Source: Gemmatimonadota bacterium
GTDB taxonomy: Bacteria; Gemmatimonadota; Gemmatimonadetes; Gemmatimonadales; GWC2-71-9
Direction of reading: 5' to 3'
Assembly (NCBI GenBank): GCA_003222035.1
Contig: QHUS01000057.1
Span: 1-64,000, forward strand
Length of the DNA stretch: 64,000 nucleotides
The notes below the pieces were generated by a model, which did no database searches, was not told the origin of the DNA, and worked only from the letters and a program-made list of their open reading frames with translations. This document shows, one piece after another, positions 51,301 through 59,101 of this stretch. The translations under genes and the position numbers were made by a program. Positions within the stretch are counted from its first letter, which is position 1. Each line of letters starts with the position of its first letter.

Positions 51301-51604
51301 TCGTGTTGGTCTGCTGAAAGTCCGACTGCGAGGCGTACAGGATGATCGGTTTCCGGGCCTGGAACTGATGGTGCAGCACGCGCGACAGCCGGGCGTACCA
51401 GCGCTCCGCCATGCGCGCCGCATCGAGGGCGGCCTCCCGCTCGGCGGGATAGTAGTAGATCTCGAAGTGCTCGGTTTGGATGATGTGGAAGTCGAAGGCC
51501 TGATACTGGACCTTGTTCTGCCCGAAGTACTGCGCGGCGAGCGGCCCCGCGCTGAACAACGCGAGCGCCACCGCAATCCCACCGATCCGTCGCATGACGA
51601 TCAT
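48371..51604 (-). CDS. Outer-membrane protein combining gluzincin-like peptidase region, TolB-like propeller and C-terminal beta-barrel
   Basis: VLGHEMVHQFQYD (HExxH); repeated SWSPDGSRIVFTG/SWSPDGKTIAFVTDR/AWAPDGRSLAFVSDR blades; barrel strands ending in SLGPTF*. Confidence 0.85.
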   Translation of the reverse strand: MIVMRRIGGIAVALALFSAGPLAAQYFGQNKVQYQAFDFHIIQTEHFEIYYYPAEREAALDAARMAERWYARLSRVLHHQFQARKPIILYASQSDFQQTNTTSEDLGEGTGGFTEFFKHRMVLPFTGTYAELEHVLGHEMVHQFQYDVISRGHIGAGVQTLVNANLPGWFMEGMAEYLSIGPIDPHTSMWLRDASLEGHLPTIEEMTFDPRIFPYRFGHALWAFVGEKWGDEAIGQILQTSVAAGVDGGFKRALGVTLDDLSSEWRDAIQTTFLPQLADHYRARRISQPLLTERRSEGTLHLAPALAPDGHYIAYFSEKNSFFVDLYLADAETGRVIRRLVKSTLNSNYESLRFINSAGSFSPDGRYFAIAAKHKDRDDLVILDVKKDKELRRIRIPFNGLTTPSWSPDGSRIVFTGYDGGLSDLFIVNTDGTGLQRLTHDKYADLEPSWSPDGKTIAFVTDRGPGTDFSTLKFGNMRIALLHLQDGSIELLRHMDQGKNIDPAWAPDGRSLAFVSDRTGISNIFLYDFTDTNIYELTDVFTGVSGITALSPCLSWAHEADRLAFAYYEDGEYNVYAVDNPRSLKREPYEGPKTPPVTSLMAALRRGLPSVSTSTNTVAAAVVRADPALRGRTSVYRTPSGFRASGTPPQAGDSGSALAPVTVKDLLNSSPALPDTSEFTLKNYSTKFSPDYVARPTVGYARDNFGSGVYGGTAITLSDILGNHSLLFSLAINGRISEAQALAAYINQAHRLNWVLGASQYPVYFYLPTTVEANPADPSGNTFIVTPRLARYVIRDAFAQTFYPFDRFTRLEFGSHISNMTQGVQQQQYLTDAFGNVIGVSDPVTIDGPSLTYFGPQVGLVHDNSLFGFVGPFSGSRWRLEASPSFGNWQFLGAVVDFRRYLFARPFTIAIRTAMYGRFGRDGDQFPLFLGNTDLIRGYTSGSIINHECIQRQSASTCPELDQLSGSRIAVANAELRFPLTRSLILGFLPVGLPPIEGAIFYDAGIAWYSNSIIKWDRPPLWAGVAQSAILRAPLRSWGASIRMNALGFVILRFDYTKPLSRPHDTAYWTVSLGPTF

Positions 51605-52008
51605 CCTTTCGACTGCCCTTCGAGGGCTGTCCCCGCCAGCACCGGTGCGTCGCCCCACAGGCGCTCGAGCTGATAGAACTGCCGCAGCTCTGGGTGGAAA
51701 ACGTGCACCACGAAGTCCACGTAGTCCAGCAGCACCCACCGACCCTGTGTGAGGCCTTCGACGTGATGCGGTACAAGACCCCGAGGCGCCAACGCGGACA
51801 GCAGATGCTCAGCCATGCCCCGCACGTGGGCGTCGGACGTGCCCGACACGATCACGAAGTAGTCGGCCGCCGCCGTCAGACCCCGAAGATCGAGTACCGT
51901 CGGCTCGATCGCCTTGCGGTCCGCCAGCGCGGCCGTCACCAGTCGGAGCGCTGCCAGCGCATCGTCCCCCGCCCGGCCGGCCGGGCGTCCGCTCCGCCTG
52001 CTAGTCAT
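51601..52008 (-). CDS. rsfS: Ribosomal silencing factor
   Basis: AADYFVIVSGTSDAHVRGMAEHLLSAL, WVLLDYVDFVVHVFHPELRQFYQLERLWGDAP. Confidence 0.95.
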   Translation of the reverse strand: MTSRRSGRPAGRAGDDALAALRLVTAALADRKAIEPTVLDLRGLTAAADYFVIVSGTSDAHVRGMAEHLLSALAPRGLVPHHVEGLTQGRWVLLDYVDFVVHVFHPELRQFYQLERLWGDAPVLAGTALEGQSKG

Positions 52009-52051
52009 ATCGCGTCTGTCGCGCGTTTGTTCCGCGCCTCACCCGATGCCG

Positions 52052-52495
52052 CTATTCCTTGATCACCGTCACCTGGATCTCCGGCCGGACGTCGGGGTGC
52101 AGCTTGATCCCGACCCGGAACTCCCCCAGCTCGCGGATCGGCTCGGGGAGGTCCACCCGGCGCTTGTCCACCTTGATCCCGAGCTCGTCAAGCTTGCGCT
52201 GGATGTCGCTCGCTGTAACCGATCCGTACAACTTGTCCTCTTCCCCCACCTTCACGGGAAACGTGAGGTGGACATCGGCGATGCGGCCGGCCTCCGTTTC
52301 AGCGGCGCCCCGTTCAGCGGCACGTTGCCGGGCGATCCGCTCCGCCTCGTGCGCGATTCTCTTCTTGTTCGCTTCGGTCGCCGGGTAGGCAAGCCCCTTC
52401 GGTAGCAAGAAGTTGCGCGCGTAGCCGTCCTTGACCTTCACGACCTGACCCACTGAACCCAGATGTTGTACGTCCTCTCGCAGGATCACTTCCAT
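52052..52495 (-). CDS. rplI: 50S ribosomal protein L9
   Basis: MEVILREDVQHLGSVGQVVKVKDGYARNFLLPKGLAYPAT. Confidence 0.97.
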   Translation of the reverse strand: MEVILREDVQHLGSVGQVVKVKDGYARNFLLPKGLAYPATEANKKRIAHEAERIARQRAAERGAAETEAGRIADVHLTFPVKVGEEDKLYGSVTASDIQRKLDELGIKVDKRRVDLPEPIRELGEFRVGIKLHPDVRPEIQVTVIKE

Positions 52496-52511
52496 AGTGC
52501 GTCGCTTCCTC

Positions 52512-53090
52512 TCACGTGTTCAAGCTGGTTGCCGACAGCGGAGTGCGCGCGATCAGGGCGTGGCCGCGCCAGGCCAGGCCCAGACCCGCCAGGCTCTCGA
52601 GCACGAGCCACAGCGGCCAGGCTGCGAACAGGCGAACCGCGGGCTCGAACGCGGGATACAGCCCCGGTGCGACCTCGACCGCGTAGCGCACCGACCGGCT
52701 CGCGGCCCGCGTCGCCTCCCATTGAATCTGGGTCCAGACGCGCGGCGCCGCCGACCCCGGACCCACGAGCAACATCACGCCGGCGGCCGCATACAGGCAC
52801 GCCCGCAGCGCAAGCCGCCAAAACCGCCGCTGCCCTGGGGGGCGCAGCGCCGCGCCCGCGACGAACGCCACGGTGACGAGCACGATCCACAGGCGGCTCA
52901 AGGCATCGAGCATCCCCCCCGGAGGAACGGCCACGAGGGTCGTGCCGGCGCCAGCGGCCAGGGCGACCCACAGCCACTCGCCTCGCGTCCCGGGCCCCGC
53001 CGCGAGCAGGAGGGCGCCGAACGGCAGCGCGACCAGGCTCACGGGCGCCAGGGCGGCGAACAGCAGCACGCCCAGCGTCAGGCTCCCCAC
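52512..53090 (-). CDS. Hydrophobic membrane protein between rpsR and rplI
   Basis: Multiple TM helices; GTG start after rpsR. Confidence 0.55.
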   Translation of the reverse strand: MGSLTLGVLLFAALAPVSLVALPFGALLLAAGPGTRGEWLWVALAAGAGTTLVAVPPGGMLDALSRLWIVLVTVAFVAGAALRPPGQRRFWRLALRACLYAAAGVMLLVGPGSAAPRVWTQIQWEATRAASRSVRYAVEVAPGLYPAFEPAVRLFAAWPLWLVLESLAGLGLAWRGHALIARTPLSATSLNT

Positions 53091-53110
53091 GTCCCCCGCC
53101 CTCCAGCGAC

Positions 53111-53332
53111 TCAGCCGGCGTACCCTTTGATGTAGGGCAGCAGGGCGAGCTGGCGCGCACGCTTGATCGCGGTGGCAAGCTGACGCTGGTGTCGCGCACA
53201 CATTCCTGACAATCGGCTGGGGAGAATCTTGCCTCGTTCGGTCAGGAAGCGGCCGAGGGTACGGTCGTCCTTGTAGTCGAGCACTCGCACACCGGACTCG
53301 CAGACCGGGCACGTCTTGGCGGGCCGTCTCAT
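53111..53332 (-). CDS. rpsR: 30S ribosomal protein S18
   Basis: [51 protein letters not shown]. Confidence 0.97.
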   Translation of the reverse strand: MRRPAKTCPVCESGVRVLDYKDDRTLGRFLTERGKILPSRLSGMCARHQRQLATAIKRARQLALLPYIKGYAG

Positions 53333-53697
53333 GCTTCATCCTCCTCGATCTCGTCGACCACGTCGGCCGCGATCACCGCGGGGGGTGCTTCGGGCTTCGC
53401 CGGCAGGCCTTCGGAAACCACCACGAGAAACCGCACGACCCCCTCGTCGAGCGTCACGGCGCGCTCGTACTCGGGGAGCAGCTCTGCGGCGGTCTCGAAC
53501 TGGGCGACGACGTAGTAGCCAGTGTCCTTTTTTTTGATCGGGTAGGCAAGGGAACGCTTGCCCCAATGCGCGACGTTCGTAAGGGAGCCCTTCGCGTCTT
53601 TGGTGAGCAGCGCGTGGAACCGTTCGAGCCGCTCGTTGATTGCGGGCTCTTCCAGCGCGGGATCGAAGATGTAGACGGTCTCATAGCGGCGAGCCAT
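53329..53697 (-). CDS. rpsF: 30S ribosomal protein S6
   Basis: [30 protein letters not shown]...[24 protein letters not shown]. Confidence 0.96.
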   Translation of the reverse strand: MARRYETVYIFDPALEEPAINERLERFHALLTKDAKGSLTNVAHWGKRSLAYPIKKKDTGYYVVAQFETAAELLPEYERAVTLDEGVVRFLVVVSEGLPAKPEAPPAVIAADVVDEIEEDEA

Positions 53698-53858
53698 GCC
53701 ACCTCCCTTTGGTCGTAGGCGACCCGGCGCCGGTGCGGCGCCGAGTAGGGGGTTCTGTGAGGGGCGAAAGATAGAGGGGGGGAGCCGGGGTGGGGAAGGC
53801 CATGAGCGGTCGGGTTCGTGACCCGGCTCACACAGCAGACTGCGCGAAGCGCGCACTT

Positions 53859-53893
53859 TGACGCTTGCTTGACGGGTACGTGACGACCGTCAC
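53859..53893. promoter_or_regulatory. Three TGACG direct repeats at exact 11-bp spacing plus an inverted CGTCA
   Basis: TGACG at 53859, 53870 and 53881; GTGACGACCGTCAC palindrome 53880-53893; between rpsF and divergent JAB-domain gene. Confidence 0.4.
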
Positions 53894-54018
53894 GCTATCG
53901 TCGACGCGGACCAATCATCCTATGGGCAACGGGTTGCCAATCGCGCCGTCCGGAGTGTTGGAACGGCATCACTGTTGCGTCGGCTTGGGGAGCGGGACTC
54001 GTACGAAAGGAAGGACGC

Positions 54019-54651
54019 ATGCAGGTCGGGGGGGTCGGGCTGGCCAGGCGCGCCGCGCGCGCCGTGGCGGCGGCAGCGGGGCTCATGGTCCTGCTGGCGC
54101 TGCAGCCGGAGCCTGCCCGCCTGGCGGAAACGGCCGGCTCGCACGCCCGTGCCTTGATCGTGTCCGACCAAGCGCGCCGCTATCTCCTGCTCCAGTATCG
54201 CGCGTATCCGACCGAGTTCATGGGCTGCATGATCGGCGAGATCCACGGGAATGCCGTGATCGTACGACGCATCGCGCCGGCGGACGTCGAGCCCGGACAC
54301 TCCACTGAGACAACCGTCGTTCCCAAGCAGACGTGCGAGGACGCAGGCTGGGCGGGGACGGTGGGCGTGATCCACAGCCACCCGCAGGGCGAGCGGTGCT
54401 GGTATTTCTTCCCTGGCACGCGCGTGGCGAGCTCGGACGCGCACTCGTTCGCCCGGCAGATCTATCCCGTGGACGCCATCATGTGCGGTAACCGGGTCGT
54501 TTGGATCAGCCGGGACATGGTGCAGCAGCAGGTTCCGCTCTCGGGTGCCGACCTGCCGCCGGGCGCGGCGGCGCCGGTGCGGCAGCAGCGGGGCAACCAG
54601 GTGCACGGCGGCGCGGCCGCGTCGGACGGCAGCGACTACGGGAGCCGCTAG
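54019..54651 (+). CDS. Putative exported JAB/MPN (Mov34) domain protein
   Basis: Hydrophobic N-terminal segment; RYLLLQYRAYPTEFMGCMIGEI...WAGTVGVIHSHPQGERCWYFFPGTRVASSDAHSFARQ JAMM-like residues. Confidence 0.7.
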   Translation: MQVGGVGLARRAARAVAAAAGLMVLLALQPEPARLAETAGSHARALIVSDQARRYLLLQYRAYPTEFMGCMIGEIHGNAVIVRRIAPADVEPGHSTETTVVPKQTCEDAGWAGTVGVIHSHPQGERCWYFFPGTRVASSDAHSFARQIYPVDAIMCGNRVVWISRDMVQQQVPLSGADLPPGAAAPVRQQRGNQVHGGAAASDGSDYGSR

Positions 54652-55751
54652 ACGTTGAACCGGAACAGCAGGATGTCTCCGTTCTGCACGACGTAGTCCC
54701 GCCCTTCGCTTCTGACCAAGCCCTGCTCCCGCGCCGTCTTGTACGACCCCACGCGCTCGAAGTCGCGATAGGACACGGTCTCGGCGCGAATAAAGCCGCG
54801 CTGGAAATCGGAGTGGATCTCGCCCGCGGCGTCGAACGCAGTGCCGCCCTGGTGCATGGTCCACGCGCGTACCTCGTTCTCCCCGACCGTGAAGAACGTC
54901 TGCAGGCCAAGCAGCCGGTAGCCCGCATGGATCAGCCGGTCGAGTCCCGGCGCGCTGACGCCGGCGCTGGCGAGGTACTCCGCCCGCTCGTCGCCTGACA
55001 GCTCGCTCAGTTCCGCCTCGAACTTGGCGGAGAAGAGCACGATCTCCGCTTCTTCGTGGTGGGTCTGGACCGCGGTCCGCAGCGCGTCGAGTCGCTTCCC
55101 GCCGCCCGCGGCGAGGTCGTCTTCGTTGACGTTGGCGGCGTAGAGGATCGGTTTGGCGGTGAGCAGCCCGAGCTGGCGCAGGAATCGCACGGCGTCCTCG
55201 CTCTCGCCGGCCTCGCGCGCGCCGCGGCCCGCGTCGAGCTCGGCGATCACGCGCTCCAGGACCCCGACCTCGGTCTGAGCGTCCTTGTCGCCGGAGCGGG
55301 CGGTCTTGCGGGTCTTCTCGAGCCGCCGCTCCACGACCGCGAGGTCGGCCAGGGCGAGCTCGCTCGTGATGACGTCGTGGTCGCGCACCGGGTCTACGGG
55401 CCCCATCACGTGCACCACGTCCGGGTCGTCGAAGCAGCGGATCACGTGGACGACCGCGTCGACTTCACGGATGTGCGACAGGAACTGGTTGCCGAGTCCC
55501 TCGCCCTGGGACGCGCCCTTGACCAGGCCGGCGATGTCCACGAACTCGACCACCGCCGGGACCTTCTTCTTGGGCTTGACGAGCTGGTTCAACCGCTCGA
55601 GGCGCGGGTCGGGGACCTCGACCACGCCGACGTTGGGCTCGACGGTGCAGAAGGGGTAGTTCTCCGCCGCGGCGGCCTTGGACGAGGTGAGAGCGTTGAA
55701 CAGCGTGGATTTTCCCACGTTGGGTAAGCCAACTATCCCGAGGCGGAGCAT
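54648..55751 (-). CDS. ychF: Ribosome-binding ATPase YchF
   Basis: LGIVGLPNVGKSTLFNALTSSKAAAAENYPFCTVEPNVGVVEVPDPRL; TGS-like C-terminus AWTMHQGGTAFDAAGEIHSDFQRGFIRAE. Confidence 0.97.
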   Translation of the reverse strand: MLRLGIVGLPNVGKSTLFNALTSSKAAAAENYPFCTVEPNVGVVEVPDPRLERLNQLVKPKKKVPAVVEFVDIAGLVKGASQGEGLGNQFLSHIREVDAVVHVIRCFDDPDVVHVMGPVDPVRDHDVITSELALADLAVVERRLEKTRKTARSGDKDAQTEVGVLERVIAELDAGRGAREAGESEDAVRFLRQLGLLTAKPILYAANVNEDDLAAGGGKRLDALRTAVQTHHEEAEIVLFSAKFEAELSELSGDERAEYLASAGVSAPGLDRLIHAGYRLLGLQTFFTVGENEVRAWTMHQGGTAFDAAGEIHSDFQRGFIRAETVSYRDFERVGSYKTAREQGLVRSEGRDYVVQNGDILLFRFNV

Positions 55752-55754
55752 GTC

Positions 55755-55830
55755 AGAACGCGGAACGCGGAAGTGGGAACGCGGAACATGCACGTCTGTT
55801 CCGCGTTCCGCGTTCCGACTTCCGCGTTCT
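55755..55830. repeat. Inverted heptamer array (GGAACGC units) between pth and ychF
   Basis: Left arm 55755-55788 AGAACGCGGAACGCGGAAGTGGGAACGCGGAACA; right arm 55797-55830 TGTTCCGCGTTCCGCGTTCCGACTTCCGCGTTCT. Confidence 0.9.
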
Positions 55831-56363
55831 CACGAGCGGAGCCACTTCTCGACCTCGTCCATCATCTGAGGCATCACCGCGGCCACCTTCTCGCGCTGCT
55901 CGGGATCGAACGGGGCGAGCACGTATTCCGACCAGTCGGTCACGCCTTCGGGGAGCGGTCCCACGCCAATGCGGAGGCGCGGGTACTGCTGGGATTGAAG
56001 GGAGGCCTCGATGCTTTTGAGGCCGTTGTGCCCTCCCGCGGAGCCCTCGCTGCGCACGCGAAAGGTGCCGGTGGGGATGCGGAACTCGTCCACGAGGATG
56101 AGAAGGTCCGTCGCGGGGTTGAAGGCCGGGTCGGCACGGAGCGACGCGAGGGCGGCGCCGCTTTCGTTCATGTACGTGGTAGGCTTGAGCACGCGTACGG
56201 GCACGTCCGCCACGTCGCCCTCGCTGACACGGGCGCGCTCCCCCCGGCGGAACGGTGGCAGGCCCCACCGCTCGACGAGGGCGTCGGCCAGCCAGAAGCC
56301 GGCATTGTGGCGCGTCGCCGCGTACTCGGGCCCCGGGTTGCCGAGGCCGACGACGGCGCGCAA
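55830..56363 (-). CDS. pth: Peptidyl-tRNA hydrolase
   Basis: VVGLGNPGPEYAATRHNAGFWLAD, KPTTYMNESGAA, GSAGGHNGLKSIEASL. Confidence 0.96.
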   Translation of the reverse strand: MRAVVGLGNPGPEYAATRHNAGFWLADALVERWGLPPFRRGERARVSEGDVADVPVRVLKPTTYMNESGAALASLRADPAFNPATDLLILVDEFRIPTGTFRVRSEGSAGGHNGLKSIEASLQSQQYPRLRIGVGPLPEGVTDWSEYVLAPFDPEQREKVAAVMPQMMDEVEKWLRS

Positions 56364-56366
56364 GCG

Positions 56367-57155
56367 TTAGCTCTCTTTGCCGCCCTTGGGCTTCTCGGCC
56401 TTGTCCGTCTTCTCGCCCTTCGCCGGTGCGGCGGTGCCCGCTGCGCCTCCGGCTTTGGCCTCGGGCTTGGCCGGGCCACCGGCCCCGCCCTCGGCGGCCG
56501 CTTCGCCTTCTTCCTCCTCGCCCTCGCGCACCTTGCGGATGAGCTCGGGCTCGGCGACCTCGGTCGCGGCTTCGGGGCTCGGCGCCGCGACTTCTTCGGC
56601 GCGCGGCGGCACCACGGTCGCGATCGTGAGGTCCGCTTCGGTGAGTAGCTTGGCGTTCGCGATGGTCAGGTCCCGCACGTGCAACGAGTCGCCGATCTTG
56701 AGCGCGGTCACGTCGAGCTCGACGCGCTCCGGGATGTTCTCCGGCAGGACCTCGATTTCCACCTCGCGCGTGACCTGATCGAGCACGCCGCCGGCGTTGC
56801 GCACGCCGTCGGGGCTGCCGACGAGATGCACGGGCACCTTGAGCTTCACCTTCTCGGAGGCGTGGATCTCGTAGAAGTCCACGTGGATGATGTCGGGCCG
56901 GATCGGATGGCGCTGGATCTCCCGAATCAGCGTCTTCACCGTCTTGCCGTCTACGGCGAGATCGATGATGGTGCTCGCGGGCTCGATCCCATGGAGCGCC
57001 TTTTCGAGGGCCTGGGACTCGAGCTCGAGCGACTGCGTCTCGCGCCCGTGGCCGTAGATCACCGCGGGCACCTTGCCGCGGAAGCGGGCCTGGCGCGCCG
57101 CGCCTTTTCCGGTTGCTTGCCGCGCGCTCGCCGCGAGGCTCACGTTTTTCGCCAT
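56367..57155 (-). CDS. rplY: 50S ribosomal protein L25/general stress protein Ctc
   Basis: GKVPAVIYGHGRETQSLELESQALEKAL, HPIRPDIIHVDFYEI, extended Glu/Ala/Gly-rich C-terminal tail. Confidence 0.94.
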   Translation of the reverse strand: MAKNVSLAASARQATGKGAARQARFRGKVPAVIYGHGRETQSLELESQALEKALHGIEPASTIIDLAVDGKTVKTLIREIQRHPIRPDIIHVDFYEIHASEKVKLKVPVHLVGSPDGVRNAGGVLDQVTREVEIEVLPENIPERVELDVTALKIGDSLHVRDLTIANAKLLTEADLTIATVVPPRAEEVAAPSPEAATEVAEPELIRKVREGEEEEGEAAAEGGAGGPAKPEAKAGGAAGTAAPAKGEKTDKAEKPKGGKES

Positions 57156-57172
57156 GTCTCCCTCAGCTCAGT

Positions 57173-58126
57173 TCAATCGAACAACGCGCTGACCGACTGG
57201 TTCGAGTGCTCGTAACCGATCGCCTTGGCCATGAGCCCGGCGATGGACAGCACTTTCAGCTTGTCGAACGTCCGCTCCTCGGCGATGTGGATCGTGTTGG
57301 TCACCGCGACCTCGTTGATCGCCGAGGCGCGGAGCCGCTCGACCGCCGGCCCCGACAGCAGCGCGTGCGACGCGAACGCATAGATGTTGCGCGCGCCGAG
57401 CCGCTTGAGCGCCGTCGCCGCCTCGGTGACCGTCCCCGCCGTATCGATCATGTCGTCCGGGATGAGGCAGTCTTTGTCTTCGACTTCCCCGACGACGTTC
57501 ACGACTTCGGCCACATTCGCCGACGGGCGCCGCTTGTCGATGATCGCGAGCGACGCGTTCAGTCGCTTGGCGAAACCGCGCGCCATCTTCGCCGAACCGA
57601 CGTCGGGCGCCACGAGCACCGGGTCGTGCAGCTGCTTCTGCCGGAAGTGGCTCACGAACACCGGCGCCGCGTACAAGTGATCCACCGGGATGTCGAAGAA
57701 CCCCTGCACCTGGTGGGAATGGAAGTCCATTCCCAGCACCCGGTCCGCGCCCGCGGCGGTGATCAGGTTCGCCATGAGCTTGGCGCTGATCGCGACCCGC
57801 GGCTGATCCTTACGGTCTTGGCGCGCGTACCCGAAATAAGGCAGCACCGCCGTAATCCGCGCCGCGCTGGCCCGGCGCGCGGCATCGATCAGAAACAGCA
57901 GCTCGAGGTAGTTCTCGGCCGGCGGGTTCGTGGACTGAATGATGAACACATCCCGGCCCCGCACGTTCTCGTCGATCTTGACGAAGATCTCACCGTCGGC
58001 GAAACGGCGGATCGTCACGGCACACAGCGGCTGTCCCAGGTTCTGAGCCATCTCCTCGGCGAGCGGCCGGTTGGCCGTCCCGGCGAGGAGCAACAGCTGG
58101 CTCCGCGAGAGCGAGAGGTCCGCCAT
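57173..58126 (-). CDS. prs: Ribose-phosphate pyrophosphokinase
   Basis: RFADGEIFVKIDENVRGRDVFIIQS, YFGYARQDRKDQPRVAISAKLMANLI, DDMIDTAGTVTEAA. Confidence 0.96.
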   Translation of the reverse strand: MADLSLSRSQLLLLAGTANRPLAEEMAQNLGQPLCAVTIRRFADGEIFVKIDENVRGRDVFIIQSTNPPAENYLELLFLIDAARRASAARITAVLPYFGYARQDRKDQPRVAISAKLMANLITAAGADRVLGMDFHSHQVQGFFDIPVDHLYAAPVFVSHFRQKQLHDPVLVAPDVGSAKMARGFAKRLNASLAIIDKRRPSANVAEVVNVVGEVEDKDCLIPDDMIDTAGTVTEAATALKRLGARNIYAFASHALLSGPAVERLRASAINEVAVTNTIHIAEERTFDKLKVLSIAGLMAKAIGYEHSNQSVSALFD

Positions 58127-58170
58127 GTGAGCCTTGCAAAATAGACGGCAAACTGCACGAAGCCAAGGGG

Positions 58171-59091
58171 TTACTTCTTGGGCGGGAGTAGCGAGCGACT
58201 CGCGGGCGTGACACCATCCACGTCCCAAAAGTTCATGCGGTACACGGTCGCGCCGTCACCGCCCACACCGCCGACGTGGTGCACCAGGAAGACCGAGGGC
58301 GTCGAGTCGAACGCGAGCGTGAGGACCACGCCGTGGGCGCCGCGCACGGCGAGCCGTCGGACGGCTCGCGCCTTGGCCGAGTCGAGGGCGGCGGGCGTGG
58401 CAAACCCCGCTGCGGTGATGACCTTCACACGGTCGAGATAGCGCGCTACCGCGGCCGAGTCGGTACGAGTCCCATTCAACGTCCACGCGGAGCGCGCGCG
58501 CGCGAGAGTGTAGCGGTCCTTCCCACGCACCACGTCGAGGGCCGCAATGCTGTCGACCGCGAGCGCAGCGATGCGTCTGTCGCGCCAGCCTTCGACGGCG
58601 CGGTCCGCGACCGACGCGAGCCGGCCGCGCCAGAGGTAGACGTGCGTGTCGCCGGGCCGGCGGAGGTAGGCGCTCTGGTAGTCCGGGCCGCGCTCCCCGA
58701 GGATGAGCTGCAGCTGCGCCTTGCCGGCGTGGCGGATCCGGAGCCAGCGACCACCGGCGCTGTCCACGCCGAGACGCGCGAACGACGCCGCCGCCTGCGC
58801 CACGAGCTCGGGCCGCGTCGTATCCGTGAAGGCCTGGAACAGCTCTCCGATCGCGTCGGCGGCCGCGCGCTGGCCGTTGACGCTCCAGGTGCCGGAGGAC
58901 TGCTTCGCGAGGACGACGCTATCGGTCCCCTTGATGATCGTGACCGTGTCCACGTCTGCTTGGGAGAGTTTCGGAAGCGCGAAGGATCCGGTCACGGTGT
59001 CCGAGCCGCGCGACAGCAGCTCGCTGCCGCCCCACAGGAGCAACAGGACGGCGAGCGCGACGGCGATCAGTCTGAGTTGGTGACTGTTCAT
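58171..59091 (-). CDS. DUF4340-type membrane-anchored protein
   Basis: N-terminal TM, KLSQADVDTVTIIKGTDSVVLAKQSSGTWSVNGQRAAADAIGELFQAF; downstream of GldF/G-type genes. Confidence 0.8.
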   Translation of the reverse strand: MNSHQLRLIAVALAVLLLLWGGSELLSRGSDTVTGSFALPKLSQADVDTVTIIKGTDSVVLAKQSSGTWSVNGQRAAADAIGELFQAFTDTTRPELVAQAAASFARLGVDSAGGRWLRIRHAGKAQLQLILGERGPDYQSAYLRRPGDTHVYLWRGRLASVADRAVEGWRDRRIAALAVDSIAALDVVRGKDRYTLARARSAWTLNGTRTDSAAVARYLDRVKVITAAGFATPAALDSAKARAVRRLAVRGAHGVVLTLAFDSTPSVFLVHHVGGVGGDGATVYRMNFWDVDGVTPASRSLLPPKK

Positions 59092-59101
59092 CGTTGACGA
59101 G

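Noticed and set aside
56377-56540. Low-complexity Glu/Ala/Gly-rich stretch at the end of the L25 gene as a repeat element
   Set aside because: Ordinary acidic C-terminal tail common in Ctc-type L25; no 7-bp periodicity seen.
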